Counted from the stretch's first letter, positions 1 to 10,300 are shown. The stretch is 64,000 bases of DNA from Streptomyces sp. AC1-42W (GCF_003248355.1 NZ_QKWY01000002.1:2852001-2916000); one strand, 5' to 3'. The notes: a model not told the origin generated them from the sequence alone. A program made the numbers and translations.

Positions 1-458
1 TGGTCCTCCCAGTCGCGTACATAGACCTCGTCACCGGGCAGCTCGCCCGGGAACCGGAGCAGGAAGTTGCCGGCCAACAGGGCGATGGCGTTGGTGACCA
101 CATTGAGCGGCACCGCGTAATGCTCGGCCAACACCTCGCGGGCGGGAAGCCTGGCGCCGGGTGCCAGGGTGCCGGAGTAGATCTGCTGCTGGAGGTCGCT
201 GGCGACCTTCTCGAAGGCGTCCTCGAAGTCGGCCGAGCGCGTGACGAACGTGCCGCGTCCTTGGCGGGCGATGACCCAGCCCTCGTTCCGCAAGAGCCGG
301 ATGGCCTTCTGTACGGTCAGGCTCGACGCCTTGTACGTCTGCATGAGCCGGGTCTGCGCCGGAAGCAACTGCCCCGGTCGCAGCTTGCCGTCCCGGATCT
401 CCTGCCGCAGGTCGTCGGCGATGCGCTCGAACGTCAAACGCGCTTCGTCAGCAGGCAT
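1..458 (-). CDS. GntR-type transcriptional repressor of an integrative element (3' end outside window)
   Basis: Seen: read leftward from an ATG at 458, the frame stays open to the window edge (about 152 codons). The N-terminal ~70 residues form a GntR winged helix-turn-helix, with FERIADDLRQEI, then TRLMQTYKASSLTVQKAIRLL, then the wing GWVIARQGRGTFV. A second, similar helical unit follows (EKVASDLQQQIYSGTLAPG, LPAREVLAEHY), so there appear to be two tandem GntR-like DNA-binding units. The ATG at 458 is preferred over 464 because AGGGA lies six bases upstream of it. Known: pSAM2-type elements carry a KorSA-like GntR repressor that controls replication and transfer. Inference: this is the element's maintenance repressor, transcribed away from rep, and it probably acts at the repeats at 554-608. 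Confidence 0.8.
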   Translation of the reverse strand, partial: MPADEARLTFERIADDLRQEIRDGKLRPGQLLPAQTRLMQTYKASSLTVQKAIRLLRNEGWVIARQGRGTFVTRSADFEDAFEKVASDLQQQIYSGTLAPGARLPAREVLAEHYAVPLNVVTNAIALLAGNFLLRFPGELPGDEVYVRDWED

Positions 459-553
459 GTCCATCCCTGGTCCGGGTCCGATTGGGCTCACAGGGCTGCT
501 CGCTGCCGCCCTATTTCACCAGCTCAGCCCGCGGGGTCAGGGTAGCGGCCCTA

Positions 554-608
554 CGGATGGACCGCCGCAGCAACGGATGGACTCAATACGAAATGACTGC
601 GGATGGAC
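554..608. promoter_or_regulatory. Three direct CGGATGGAC repeats, candidate repressor operator
   Basis: CGGATGGAC occurs at 554-562, 574-582 and 600-608, between the GntR repressor gene and rep. A TATGTT at 622-627 could be a -10 for rightward transcription. The position fits an operator bound by the adjacent repressor. No binding data are available from the sequence. Confidence 0.4.
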
Positions 609-639
609 TAAGGATTGATGTTATGTTGTGCGGCACGTA

Positions 640-657
640 ATCACCCACACGGGTGAT
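640..657. promoter_or_regulatory. Perfect 7-bp inverted repeat upstream of rep
   Basis: ATCACCC and GGGTGAT flank a 4-base spacer (ACAC), a few bases downstream of the candidate -10 TATGTT. It could be an operator half-site pair or a small leader hairpin. The rest of the 465-899 gap holds no convincing gene. A short frame at 698-763 lacks a credible start. Confidence 0.35.
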
Positions 658-899
658 CCACATCCCTCTACCTGGAGGTTGGCAGATCAACGACCTGATG
701 TGCGCCGAAGGGCTCAAGGTCCGCGAACTGCCCGACCGCGTCGACTTGGGCAAGGCGGCGTGACCGCCGCCTCCTGGTCCCGTTTCGCAGTGATCCCCGG
801 CAAGGGCGTGTAGTCGCCAAACCCTCGCCCCTGCCGGGGCCTCCCTCCCATCCCTCCACGGCACACGTGTGTGCCGCAGTGCAGAGAGGTCCCGCCAGC

Positions 900-2245
900 A
901 TGCCACCGCACGACCCCACCACCACAATCCCCCGCCCCGAACCCGCCACGGCCACGCTGCCCACGTTCACCGGATACCGCGACCTGCTCGGCCTGGTACG
1001 GCAGCTGTCCTCGCTTGGCGGCTGCTCCCAGCCGATTCGGCTCGAAGGCCAGCGCACCGATGTCGACTCCTTCACCGGCGAGATCCTCCGCGAACTGAAG
1101 TCCAAGGAACTTCCCGCCGGGCACCTCCTGGTCCGCTGCGGCAACCGCCGCACCACCCGCTGCCCTCCTGCGCCGAGCTCTACCGCCAGGACACCTACCA
1201 CCTCATCGCCGCCGGCCTGCGCGGCGGCAAGAACATCCCCGAACAGGTCGCCACCCACCCCCGCGTCTTCGCCACCCTCACCGCACCCTCATACGGCCCG
1301 GTCCACGGGCGGCGCATCAACGGCTCCGCCCGCTGCCGCTGCGGACGCGCCCACACCAAGGACGACCCGCTCCTCGGCACCCCGCTCGACCCCGAGCGCT
1401 ACGACTACACCGGCGCCGTGCTGTGGAACGCCCATGCCCCCGCCCTGTGGGCCCGCTTCATGCTCCACCTGCGTCGCACCATCGCCGCCGTTGCCGGTGT
1501 CCCGCAGCGGCTGCTCTCCAAGGTCGTCCGGGTCTCGTACGCCAAGGTCGCCGAGTACCAGCAGCGCGGGCTGATCCACTTCCACGCTGTCATCCGCCTC
1601 GACGGCCCCGCAGGGCCCTACACCCCGCCACCCGCCTGGGCCACCCCCGACCTCTTGGCCGACGCCATCCGGGTCGCGGCCACCCGCGCCCACATCGACG
1701 GGCCCGAGGTCAACGGCCGCGCCCGCGCCTTCGTCTTCGGCGAGCAGATCGACACCAGGATCATCCGGTCCTCGGCCTTCCAGGGCGGGACCACGATCAC
1801 CGAGGGCAAGGTCGCCGGATACGTCGCCAAGTACGCCACCAAGGGCACCGAAGCCGCGACCGGCACCCTCGACCACCGGCTGAAGAAGATCACCGACCTC
1901 TGGTTCGAGTCCGTAACCGAGCACGCCGCCCGCATGATCCGCACCGCCTGGGCCCTCGGTACCCGCGACGACCTCAAGCACCTGAACCTGCGCAAGTGGG
2001 CCCACATGCTCGGCTTCCGCGGCCACTTCTCCACCAAGACCCGCGCCTACTCCAGCACCCTCGGCGCCCTCCGGGCCGCCCGAGCCGCCTGGCACCGCCG
2101 CCACACCCCTCCGCCCTCCCCGACCACCCTCGTCCTCGCCCACTGGGCCTACGACGGCACCGGCCTCACCCCCGACCTCGAACGCCTCACCGCACTCATC
2201 GGAGGTGGCCCGACGGGCGAACAGGAGGTAGCGACTCGTGCGTGA
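900..2245 (+). pseudogene. pSAM2-type rolling-circle replication initiator (Rep), broken by a 1-nt deletion
   Basis: Seen: the gene starts at ATG 900 behind GAGAGG and reads MPPHDPTTT...SKELPAGHLLVRCGNRRTTRCP. At about 1163-1168 the frame must shift to continue as SCAELYRQDTYHLIAAGL, which then stays open to TGA 2243-2245. Restoring one C in the run at 1162-1166 rejoins the frames and rebuilds a CPxC zinc-ribbon-like motif. The downstream part has HFHAVIRLDG (the His-x-His metal motif of HUH Rep proteins) and GYVAKYATKG (candidate Tyr motif). Known: RepSA-like proteins initiate rolling-circle replication of excised elements. Inference: as written, this copy makes no full-length Rep unless the indel is a sequencing error. 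The 3' end overlaps xis by 8 bp. Confidence 0.85.
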
Positions 2246-2423
2246 CGACGAACTCCTCACCGTCCCCGAGGCGATGGCTCGCCTCAAGATCGGCCGCTCC
2301 GCCCTCTACGACCTGATGCGCACCCGCCGCCTGGCCTCGCTGACCATCGGCCGCGCCCGCCGCATCCCCGCTCACGCCCTCGCTGACTACGTTCAGCGCC
2401 ACCTGGAAGAGGCCGCCCGATGA
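2238..2423 (+). CDS. xis: Excisionase (Xis), small MerR-like HTH protein
   Basis: A 61-residue protein beginning at GTG 2238 behind AGGAGG (2223-2228). The sequence MRDDELLTVPEAMARLKIGRSALYDLMRTRRLASLTIGRARRIP is a typical excisionase-type winged HTH: the first helix pair selects DNA and GRARRIP forms the wing. Known: such proteins bend DNA beside att sites and turn Int-mediated integration toward excision. It overlaps the end of rep, and its TGA overlaps the integrase ATG (ATGA), giving the translationally coupled rep-xis-int order usual in pSAM2-like elements. Confidence 0.9.
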   Translation: MRDDELLTVPEAMARLKIGRSALYDLMRTRRLASLTIGRARRIPAHALADYVQRHLEEAAR

Positions 2424-3688
2424 CCGCCCCCAAGCGCAAGAAGGCCCGCGCCAACGGCGGCGGAACCGTCTACCAGCGCAAGGACGGCCGCTGGGAAGCC
2501 GCCGGCTACGTCCTCGCCGCCAACGGCACGCGCAAACGCGTCCGCGTCTACGGCAGCACGCGGAGGGAAGCCGCCGACAAACTCGCCGAGAAGATCGCTG
2601 ATAGCAACCGCGGACTGCCCGTCGCCACCGCCGACAGCGCCGTCGGCGACTACCTCACCTACTGGCTCGGCAGCGTCGCCATCCACCGGCTCCGCGAGAA
2701 CACCCACACCCGATACGCCACCTGCGTCCGCCTCCACCTCGTCCCCGGCCTCGGCACCAAGAAGATCGCCCGGCTCACCGCCAAAGACGTCCGCACCTTC
2801 CTCGACCGGCTCCGCACCACCTGTCAGTGCTGCACCCAGGGCCTGGACACCGAACGAAAGAGGTGCTGCACGGTCGGCGAGTGCTGCCAGAAACGGCTGT
2901 CCGCCTTGACCGTGACCTACGTGCACTCGGTACTCAAGTCGGAACTGGAACATGCTGTCCGCGAAGACGAGCTGCCCCGCAACGTCGCCCGCAACGTCAA
3001 GACCACCACGCACCAGCCCAGGCGCTTCCGTCCGCTCACCGCGGCAGAGGCCCGTCAGTTCCTCGACGCGGCCCGCACCGACCGGCTCCACGCGCTGTAT
3101 GAACTCGCGCTGCGCACCGGACTCCGCAAGGGCGAACTCCTCGGCCTCCACTGGGACGACCTCGACCTCACCACCGGAACGGCCAGCATCCGGCACTCAC
3201 TCCAGCGCACCCGCACCAGCGGCCTCACCCACCTGCCCACCAAGACCCGGGCGTCCGAGCGACGTCTCGCGCTCCCGACCGAATGCATCCACTCCCTCAA
3301 GAAGCACCAGGAACGCCAGGACAAGGAGCGAGAGACAGCAGGATCGGACTGGAGCGACAGCGGGCTCGTCTTCACCACGCCGACTGGCCAGCCTCTCGAC
3401 CCTACCAACCTCACCCGCCGCTTCCGCAGCTTCCTCAACCGGGCCGGACTCCGACGCATCCGCTTCCACGACCTACGGCATTCGACCGCGACACTGCTCC
3501 TGGAACAGGGCGTCGACCTCGTCGTGATCAAGGAACTCCTCGGCCACGCCCACATCGGCGTCACCGCCAGCGTCTACGCCCACGTAAGGCTCCGCCTCCA
3601 ACGCCAGGCCATCGACACCCTCGGCAACGCCCTCAGCCCCACCGACGATGACCCCGACGATCCGCCTACCGTAGTCGTCGTCCGCTGA
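2420..3688 (+). CDS. int: Site-specific tyrosine recombinase (integrase) of the integrative element
   Basis: A 422-residue tyrosine recombinase. The N-terminal arm-binding domain (about 20-70) is followed by a SAM-like core-binding region (about 75-200) with a Cys-rich insert near 135-160 (RTTCQCCTQG, RCCTVGECCQ) that is often found in actinomycete integrative-element integrases. The catalytic domain shows the first Arg in RTGLRKGELLGL, HDLRHS (His-x-x-Arg), LLGHA (second His) and the nucleophile Tyr in SVYAHV. It would catalyse integration at a host att site, normally a tRNA 3' end, and excision with Xis. The start overlaps xis by 4 bp. No stop or frameshift interrupts it, so integration function looks intact although rep is broken. 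Confidence 0.93.
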   Translation: MTAPKRKKARANGGGTVYQRKDGRWEAAGYVLAANGTRKRVRVYGSTRREAADKLAEKIADSNRGLPVATADSAVGDYLTYWLGSVAIHRLRENTHTRYATCVRLHLVPGLGTKKIARLTAKDVRTFLDRLRTTCQCCTQGLDTERKRCCTVGECCQKRLSALTVTYVHSVLKSELEHAVREDELPRNVARNVKTTTHQPRRFRPLTAAEARQFLDAARTDRLHALYELALRTGLRKGELLGLHWDDLDLTTGTASIRHSLQRTRTSGLTHLPTKTRASERRLALPTECIHSLKKHQERQDKERETAGSDWSDSGLVFTTPTGQPLDPTNLTRRFRSFLNRAGLRRIRFHDLRHSTATLLLEQGVDLVVIKELLGHAHIGVTASVYAHVRLRLQRQAIDTLGNALSPTDDDPDDPPTVVVVR

Positions 3689-3711
3689 CGTTGCCGTCAC
3701 CGTTGCCGTCA
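3689..3711 (+). repeat. Tandem 11-bp repeat just after int, possible integrase arm-type site
   Basis: CGTTGCCGTCA occurs twice at a 12-bp period (3689-3699 and 3701-3711), beginning at the base after the int stop codon. In pSAM2-like elements attP and its arm sites lie next to int, so these could be Int-binding repeats. No tRNA 3' end was recognised nearby. Confidence 0.35.
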
Positions 3712-3718
3712 AACAGCC

Positions 3719-3757
3719 CAGGAGCCCCACCGAGGACATGCCTCGGTGGGGCTCCTG
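3719..3757 (+). terminator. Strong intrinsic terminator-like hairpin at the end of int
   Basis: A perfect 17-bp stem (3719-3735 with 3741-3757) closes a 5-base loop, ACATG. There is no long U-run, as is common in Streptomyces. It would insulate the integrative element from the toxin locus. The 63 bp from here to the stop of the next gene show nothing else. Confidence 0.8.
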
Positions 3758-3820
3758 AATTACTTACCCGCTCAGCAAGCCGGTCGCGCCAGAATCATCT
3801 TCTAGAGACTTCGACTATTT

Positions 3821-4249
3821 TCAGCTGGCCCAGCAATACACACGCTGGCCCGGCTCCCGTTCCTCGCGAATCAAATCAACGAGACTCTTCAAGATGAGCG
3901 AGGCGGCAGGCAACTCGATCTCGATTCCGTCAGCTGATTTCTCAGCCACCCACCAAAGAGCCAACTCGTTCACTTCGGAATCCGAAGCGGTAGCGAGGGA
4001 ATTCAAAAGGCCATCAGAGAACAAGAATACCGATGCTCCCGCATCGTCTTCAGCGATCACTTCGGGAAAGTCTCCGTCCACCAGGGACTCGAATGAAGCC
4101 CCTGCGAGATGCGCCTCCCAATCCAGAAGAGCCTCTTCTGCGTCAAAATTGCCAAAGGAGAGAGTGCGAAATGAAGAATCAGGGCCGAGAGTAAGGGCGT
4201 CAACAGCACCTTCCCTTGCCGCCACGAAGAACTTAACAATGCTACTCAC
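3821..4249 (-). CDS. Probable immunity protein for the Rhs toxin
   Basis: No recognised family. The frame is open further upstream (to ATG 4291), but GTG 4249 is preferred because CGAGG lies about ten bases before it; this gives an acidic 142-residue protein beginning MSSIVKFFVAAREGAVDAL. There is no signal peptide or membrane segment, so it should be cytoplasmic. It is the first gene downstream of the Rhs toxin tip, on the same strand, 132 bp after its stop. Its base composition is visibly less GC-rich than the chromosome and matches the toxin tip. Known: polymorphic toxins are normally followed by their cognate immunity gene. Inference: it binds and neutralises the C-terminal toxin domain. 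The function rests on context, not on sequence family. Confidence 0.65.
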   Translation of the reverse strand: MSSIVKFFVAAREGAVDALTLGPDSSFRTLSFGNFDAEEALLDWEAHLAGASFESLVDGDFPEVIAEDDAGASVFLFSDGLLNSLATASDSEVNELALWWVAEKSADGIEIELPAASLILKSLVDLIREEREPGQRVYCWAS

Positions 4250-4297
4250 GGACTTTGCACCTCGTCGCTCCAGTTGGAAGATTGGATCCACCAGAAA

Positions 4298-4332
4298 CGG
4301 CTAGGCCACCCGGTTGCGGAGTGGCCTAGCCG
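4298..4332. terminator. 12-bp perfect inverted repeat between toxin and immunity genes
   Basis: CGGCTAGGCCAC (4298-4309) and GTGGCCTAGCCG (4321-4332) pair perfectly around an 11-base loop, between the toxin stop (4381) and the immunity start (4249). It may terminate or attenuate toxin read-through, or act as a recombination or regulatory site. There is no T-run on either side. Confidence 0.5.
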
Positions 4333-4380
4333 GCGTCGCCCTATCGCAGGATCATTACGATCCGGCAAGGACCTTTCACG

Positions 4381-7300
4381 TCACTGCCAAAGAATTCCGA
4401 CGCCTGGCCCATATCTCGGGCCGTAATCGAACACGTGCTGACCCCACATGCGCTGGGTCGTGAGATCGTACCAGCCAACCCCTGGAACGCTTGCGCCCGT
4501 ATTGATCCAATCCGGGCCGGGCATGCCACTGGGGGTAGAGAAGAGTTCGCGAAGCGCCGGATCGCCATCGGCTAGCGACTTCACGCGAGCATCAAGGATA
4601 TTCCCCTTGATCGTATTGGCCCGACTGGGCCTCCGCGCGATTCTCGTAAGATCCTTTGCCGAATACCCGATAGTGCCGGCCTTCCATTCAGACAATGCTG
4701 TATTCGTGTGCTCAAGGAGACGCGAAGCCAGCGCATCTGGATTTGCGATGTCGTTTCCGTGCATGTCGACGACGCGAGCACCGCAATTGTGAACCAGGAC
4801 CGGCGCAGCCCCCGCCAGCACATAGTACGTGTGCGCGTCGGCGACAGTGAGGTTGTGGACCGTCGCGCCCGTGGAGGTCGAGCGTTCGATCGCCGTGAGC
4901 TGGACGTAGGTGCCCGCACTGGTGCGGAGCCACTGGCCCGGCTTCAGGTCGGACGCGTCGATCCACTTGTGGAGGGCCGGGACCCAGAAGGGGTGGCCGT
5001 CCGTGGCCGTGAGTTCGGAGGTCGCCGTGCCGGTCGGGCCGTCGGTGTCGATGGTGAGTTTGACGAGGTGTTTGAGGCCCTCGCCCTTGATCTCGGCGGT
5101 GACGGTTTCGACGCGGGTGGCGCCGGTTGTCTCGTCGGTGGCGATGACCTCATCGCCGGCTTCGACCTGTTCGATCGGCTTGGTGGTGCCGTCGGCCATC
5201 AGGACCTTCGTGCCGGGTACGAAGCTGTTGGTGACGGGGCAGGAGCCGCCGCCGCTGGTGCCGCCGTCGGAGCGGGAGGAGGCTCCGGTGGAGCCGCCCT
5301 TCTTGCCCGACGAGCCGCCGGAGGGCTTCTTCCTGCCCGCGCCGGAGGACGCGGCCGCCGACGAGCGGGGCGCTGCGGAGGCCTGGGCGTCCTTCTGTTT
5401 GCCGTTGCCGGTCTTGCGGGCTTTCTGGGAGGCCTGGTTGCTGGTGGTCCGACGCTTCTCGGCGGCCTTCTTGGCCTTGGCCTGGGCGGCCTTCTTACGC
5501 TGCTCCTCGCGCTTCCGCTTGGCCTCCTTCGCCTTCGCGATGGCCGCGTCGGCCCTGGCGATGACGCGCTTGGCCTTGGCTTTGGTCGTGCGCCAGGCGC
5601 TGACCGCAGAGAACACCTTCTTCACCGCTTTGCCGATCTTGAACGCCTTGTAGATCTGGCCCCATGGCAGGAAGGAGATGATTGCTTCCGCGCAGGCCAA
5701 TGCCGAGCCGTCGAGGCAGCCCATGACGGGGTCGATGTAGTCCTGCAGGATCGCCCCGGCCGCGGAGATGACGACGGAGGAGAGGGACCGGTTCAGGTCA
5801 CCGTGCGCCGCGGCGACCACTGCCGCGGAGAGCCCGGCGCCCTCCAGGGCCAGGTTGATCTCCTTGGCGGACAGGGAGACGGACAGGCCGGTCGGGTCGC
5901 TGAAGGTGGCCGGGTTGTTGTGCGCGTAGGCGTATCCGCCGCGCTGCATCGGATCGGCCAGGTCGAGGACAGGGTCGGCCGACAGGAAGCGGCCCGCCAG
6001 CGGGTCGTACAGGCGCGCACCGAGCATGGTGTAGCCGGTGGCGTCGTCGCGGGTGGCGCCCAGGAAGCCCTGGTGCGTCTGCATCCGCTGCGCGGTCGTG
6101 CCGGCGGAGCGTTCGCCGCCGAACGGATCCGTCTTGCGGACACGGGTCTCCATGCCCGCCTCGAGCGCCACCTCCGCGTAGGGCGTGCCTTGGTGGTCGT
6201 ACGTGATCGCGGCAAGACGCGAGGATCCCGCCGAGTGGCTGCCGTACGCGGAGCGCAGAATGCTGCCGCCCGGAACCGCGTACGTGCGCTGCACGTCGAT
6301 CATCGCGCCGCCGGCCTTGACCGACAGCTCCGCCTCACCGAGGTGCAGCGTGGCCTGGTCGCCCTGGAGGGTGAGGAGGCGGGCGCCGCCGGGTGCGTAG
6401 ATGTAGCGGGATTCGGTCTGTGGCACGAAAACCTGGGCCGTCGAGGCCGGATCGCATGCGGCGAGGACCAGGTCCGTGCCGGAGGCCGTCGCACCGCCCT
6501 TGACCGCGAGGCACAGACCCGTGGCGGCGTGCTCGAAATGACCTGCCGCGTCGCGTACGAGCTTCTGGTCCGCGCCGCCCGCGCACGGGCGGACACCGAC
6601 CGCCGCACCGGCGGTCGTACCGGCCGGGGTGGCGCACCAGTCGCCGAGCACCCGCAGGCTGCCGGTGTCCGTGTCGGCCGTCGGGTCGTCGGGGGCGAAG
6701 GTGAACTTCTGGGCGGCAGTGTTGTTGCAGGGGTAGATCTGCAGCGGCTGGTCGGTCTTCGCCCAGCCGCTGCTCAGGTTCAGGCAACTGCCCGACGGCG
6801 TGACGTACGCCGCCTTGCCGCCCGTGCCCTGCCCGGAGACCGTCTCGGGTAGCCCGTCGTAGGTCCAGGTCAGGGTCTGCGGGTCGCCGGAGTCCCCGGC
6901 CGCCGAGACGGTGTTGCCGCTCTGATCGTACGTACGCTCCAGGACCTGCCTGACCTGCGCGCCCGCCTCAGTGGTGTATTCGCGCACCAGCGACGTCAGG
7001 GCGTGCGGCCCGGCTTCACCCGCACCGTACGTGTAGGTGGTCGTGGCGTCCTTCGCGGTGTTGCCGGTCAGGTCGTGTTCGACCATCGAGGTGCGTTCCG
7101 CGGACAGTCCCGCGTACGCGAAGTCGGTCCAGTACCCGCTGCCGTCCTCGCCCGCGGACACGTCCGCCGCGGTGGCCGCGCTGCCTGCGGTGCAGGCGGT
7201 CTGGTCGGCGGACGTCCAGGCCTCGTTGAGGCGGCCGACGGCGTCGTAGCGGAAGCACTGGCGTTCTCGGATGCCCTCGGCGCCCTGCCGGACGGAGCGT

Positions 7301-10300
7301 ACGTTGCCGGCGCCGTCGTAGGTGTACGAGGTGTCGGAGACCTTGTTCCCGGTCACCGCGGCGCTCTCGCCCGCGTCCTCGCGCCAGGTCTGCAGACCGG
7401 TCAGCGCGCCGGAGGCCTCGTTGTACGAGGCGGTCGACCACACCCGGTACGGGTTGTCGCCCAGCGTGGAGCGGAGCAGCTGCCCGTACGGCGAGTACAG
7501 GGTCTGCGAGCCGTACCAGTCGTGTCCGGAGACCGACTCGGCCAGGCCCTCCTCGTTGTAGCGGGTGATGACCTCCTCGGCGGGCAGCGTGCCCACCGCG
7601 GGCAGTCGGGTGGAGTGCGCCAGACCGGTGTCGGTGTACGTCTGGGTGTACGTGTAGCGGTGTTCGAGCCCGTACTGGTCGGCCAGGTCCTTCGGCAGCG
7701 CGATGGAGGTGACCGTCGGCTGGTAGGCGCTGTTGTAGGCGCCCACCAGTGTCTGCGCGGCCTCGCCGCTGTCGGTGTAGCGCAGCGCCGAGTACGGCAT
7801 GCCGATGCCGCCGCCGGCCTGGTCGTAGGAGTACGCGCCGAGCAGCCGGCCCGTGGCGGAGTCCTCGCGGGTCAGGACCGGGCGGGACAGGATGTCGTAG
7901 CCCGTCCAGACCGTCTCGCCGCGGGAGTCCGTGGTGGTGACCGGGCGGTTGAGGTCGTCGTACGTGGTTCTGCTGGTGCCCGTGTCGGGGTCGGTGGCCT
8001 CCACGACGCGGCCGATGGTGTCGTACTTCCACGTCCAGGCCGTGCCGTCGTCCTGCTGCGCCTTCGCGAGCCGGCCGCGCGTGTCGTAGCTGAAGCGGAT
8101 CGACTCGTACGCGGTGCGCGTGGTGTCCGTGAAGGTGTCGACGCGGCTGGTGCGGCCGAGCGTGTCGGTCCAGGTCCGGTGGGACGCCGTGCCGAACGGG
8201 TTGATGACCGTGGAGTGGTCGAGGCCGTACGTGTAGACGGTGCGGCGGTCCTCGGCGTCCGTGCCGTCGAGGACGGGCGTCTCCGTCAGGACGCGGCCCA
8301 TGCCGTCGTACGTGTAGCGGGTCGCGTTGGGGACCGCGCCGGAGGTCTCGGGGAAGAACAGGACGGGCGCGGGTTCGCCCGCGGCGAGGTAGGCGTTGTT
8401 GGTCTTCCACACCTCGCCCGAGGCGTTGTACAGCGTGTCGGTGATCAGCCGGCCTCCGCCGGTGGCCTCCTCCTGGGTCTGACGGACCCGGCCCAGGCCG
8501 TCGTAGAGGACGACACCGGTCTCCACGCTGTCCTCGTGGCCGCGGGTGCGGGAGATCACCGCGGCGGGCTCGCCCTGCCGCAGGCGGTACCCGACCTCGA
8601 GGTCGGGCACGGTGTCGGTGGCGGGACCTCGGCCCGGGCCCCATGCCTGCAGGAGCCGACCCAGTTCGTCGTAGACGGCGCGGCTGACGTGGCCGTTGGC
8701 GTCCTTGGCGGTGAGGGTGGTGCCGCGGCCCGGTTCCACCGTCTGGACGGAGGTGTGGCCGAGTTCGTTGGTCTCGGTCACCTTGAACGGCATGCCGACG
8801 GCCGGTTCGTACGTGGTGGTGGCGGACGCCGTTTGGCCGGGCTGAGTGGTCTCTACCGTGCGGCCGAGCGCGTCGTAGCCGGTGGTGCCGCCCGAGGTGA
8901 AGCCGGAGCCGTCGCCGTTGAGCGTCCACGTCGCGGTCGGCAGGCCGCGGGTGGGCGCCTCGCCGTAGGCGCCGCCGTCGTAGGCGACGCGGGCGGCGCC
9001 GGTCAGTGAGCTGAGCGTGCCGAACGTGGCGGCCGCGCAGGTCGTGGGCGAGGTGAGGATCTGCTTGGTCAGACCGGAGATCCCCTTGGCCGGGTTGGCG
9101 AGGTACTCCGTCCGGGTGCAGGTCTCGTCACCGCTCCTGCCGAGATCACCCAGCATCTCCACCTGGGTGGGCAGCCCGTCCGCGTTGTACTCGGTGTTCG
9201 AGCCGATCTCGCGCAGCGTGCGCTTGTCGTCGCCGGTGCCGGAGGACTTCGTCCAGGAGTGGTCGGATGTCTCGACGACCCGCCAGGCGATCAGGTCCTT
9301 CAGGCCGTCGCCGAGCGAGCGGCGCGCGAGTTCGGTCGCGGACAGCCTGGAGGTGCTGCGGCTGATCCAGCCGGTGACCGGGGCGGCGTCGGCCGACGGG
9401 TAGTCGACCTGCTCGGCGATCCGGCCCGCGAACGCCTCGTGGTCGGGCCCGATCGCGGCGCCGGTGACGTCCTTGACGGTGACGCCGGTGCCCAGGCCCC
9501 GGTAGAAGCGGGTCATGGACTTGGAGCGCTTGGCCGAGGTGGCCGCGTCGTCGGTTCCGGTGTACGTGGTCACCGTGTCGAAACCGGCGAACTTCGCCCA
9601 CGTACGACGTGACTTCTTGGAGAACTCCGACTCGGCGAGCTGCCAGGCGGCCGTGCCGTACTCGTACGAGGTGGAGGTGGACGCGGCCCCGGAGACCGCG
9701 GGCAGCTCCTCGACCTGGGTGACGACGTATTTGTGGAACCAGTCGATCTCGTCGTCGACCGACGGATCCGGATGCCAGGCCACCGGATAGCACAGGAGCG
9801 TGTTCGCGGTCTGCGTCGGCAGGCCCTCACCGGTCGCGCAGGCGCCGGTCGGCCGGGAGTACGTGATGACGCTCTCGCCGCCGTACTCGTTGACGATCCG
9901 GCCGATGCGCTGACGGGCGAAACCGGGGCGCGGGTCGTCGGCGCCGCGCAGCACGCGGTTGGGCATGTAGACGGGCGAGGCCTGGAAGGCGACCGGGGGC
10001 AGCGACTTGTACTTGCCGCCCGCGATGCCGCCGGGACCGTAGCCGGTGCGCTGGATCGACTCGAGCCACAGGGCGGTGTTGGCGCCCGTGGACATGGTCG
10101 GGAAGGACTGCTTCAGCTGGTAGACGTCGACCGTGGCGCGGCCCGCGCCCGCCGTGCGCTGGGCGGTGAGGGAGATCTTGTCGAGGCGCTTGCGGGTGAA
10201 GAACGACGGCGCCGCGTTCCAGCAGTCACCGGTCGCCTCGCACTGCAGCGATACGGGGGTGTCGTACCAGATGCGGTAGTCGCCGGGGTCCTTCGAGGTG

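Noticed and set aside
698..763. Short + frame MCAEGLKVRELPDRVDLGKAA before rep
   Set aside because: It lacks a start codon spaced to the GGAGG at 674-678 and is only 21 residues long. It may be a relic, but it cannot be supported as a gene.
3758..3900. tRNA gene remnant as attachment site after int
   Set aside because: No T-loop (GTTCGA-like) or acceptor-stem 3' end could be recognised in this AT-richer stretch.
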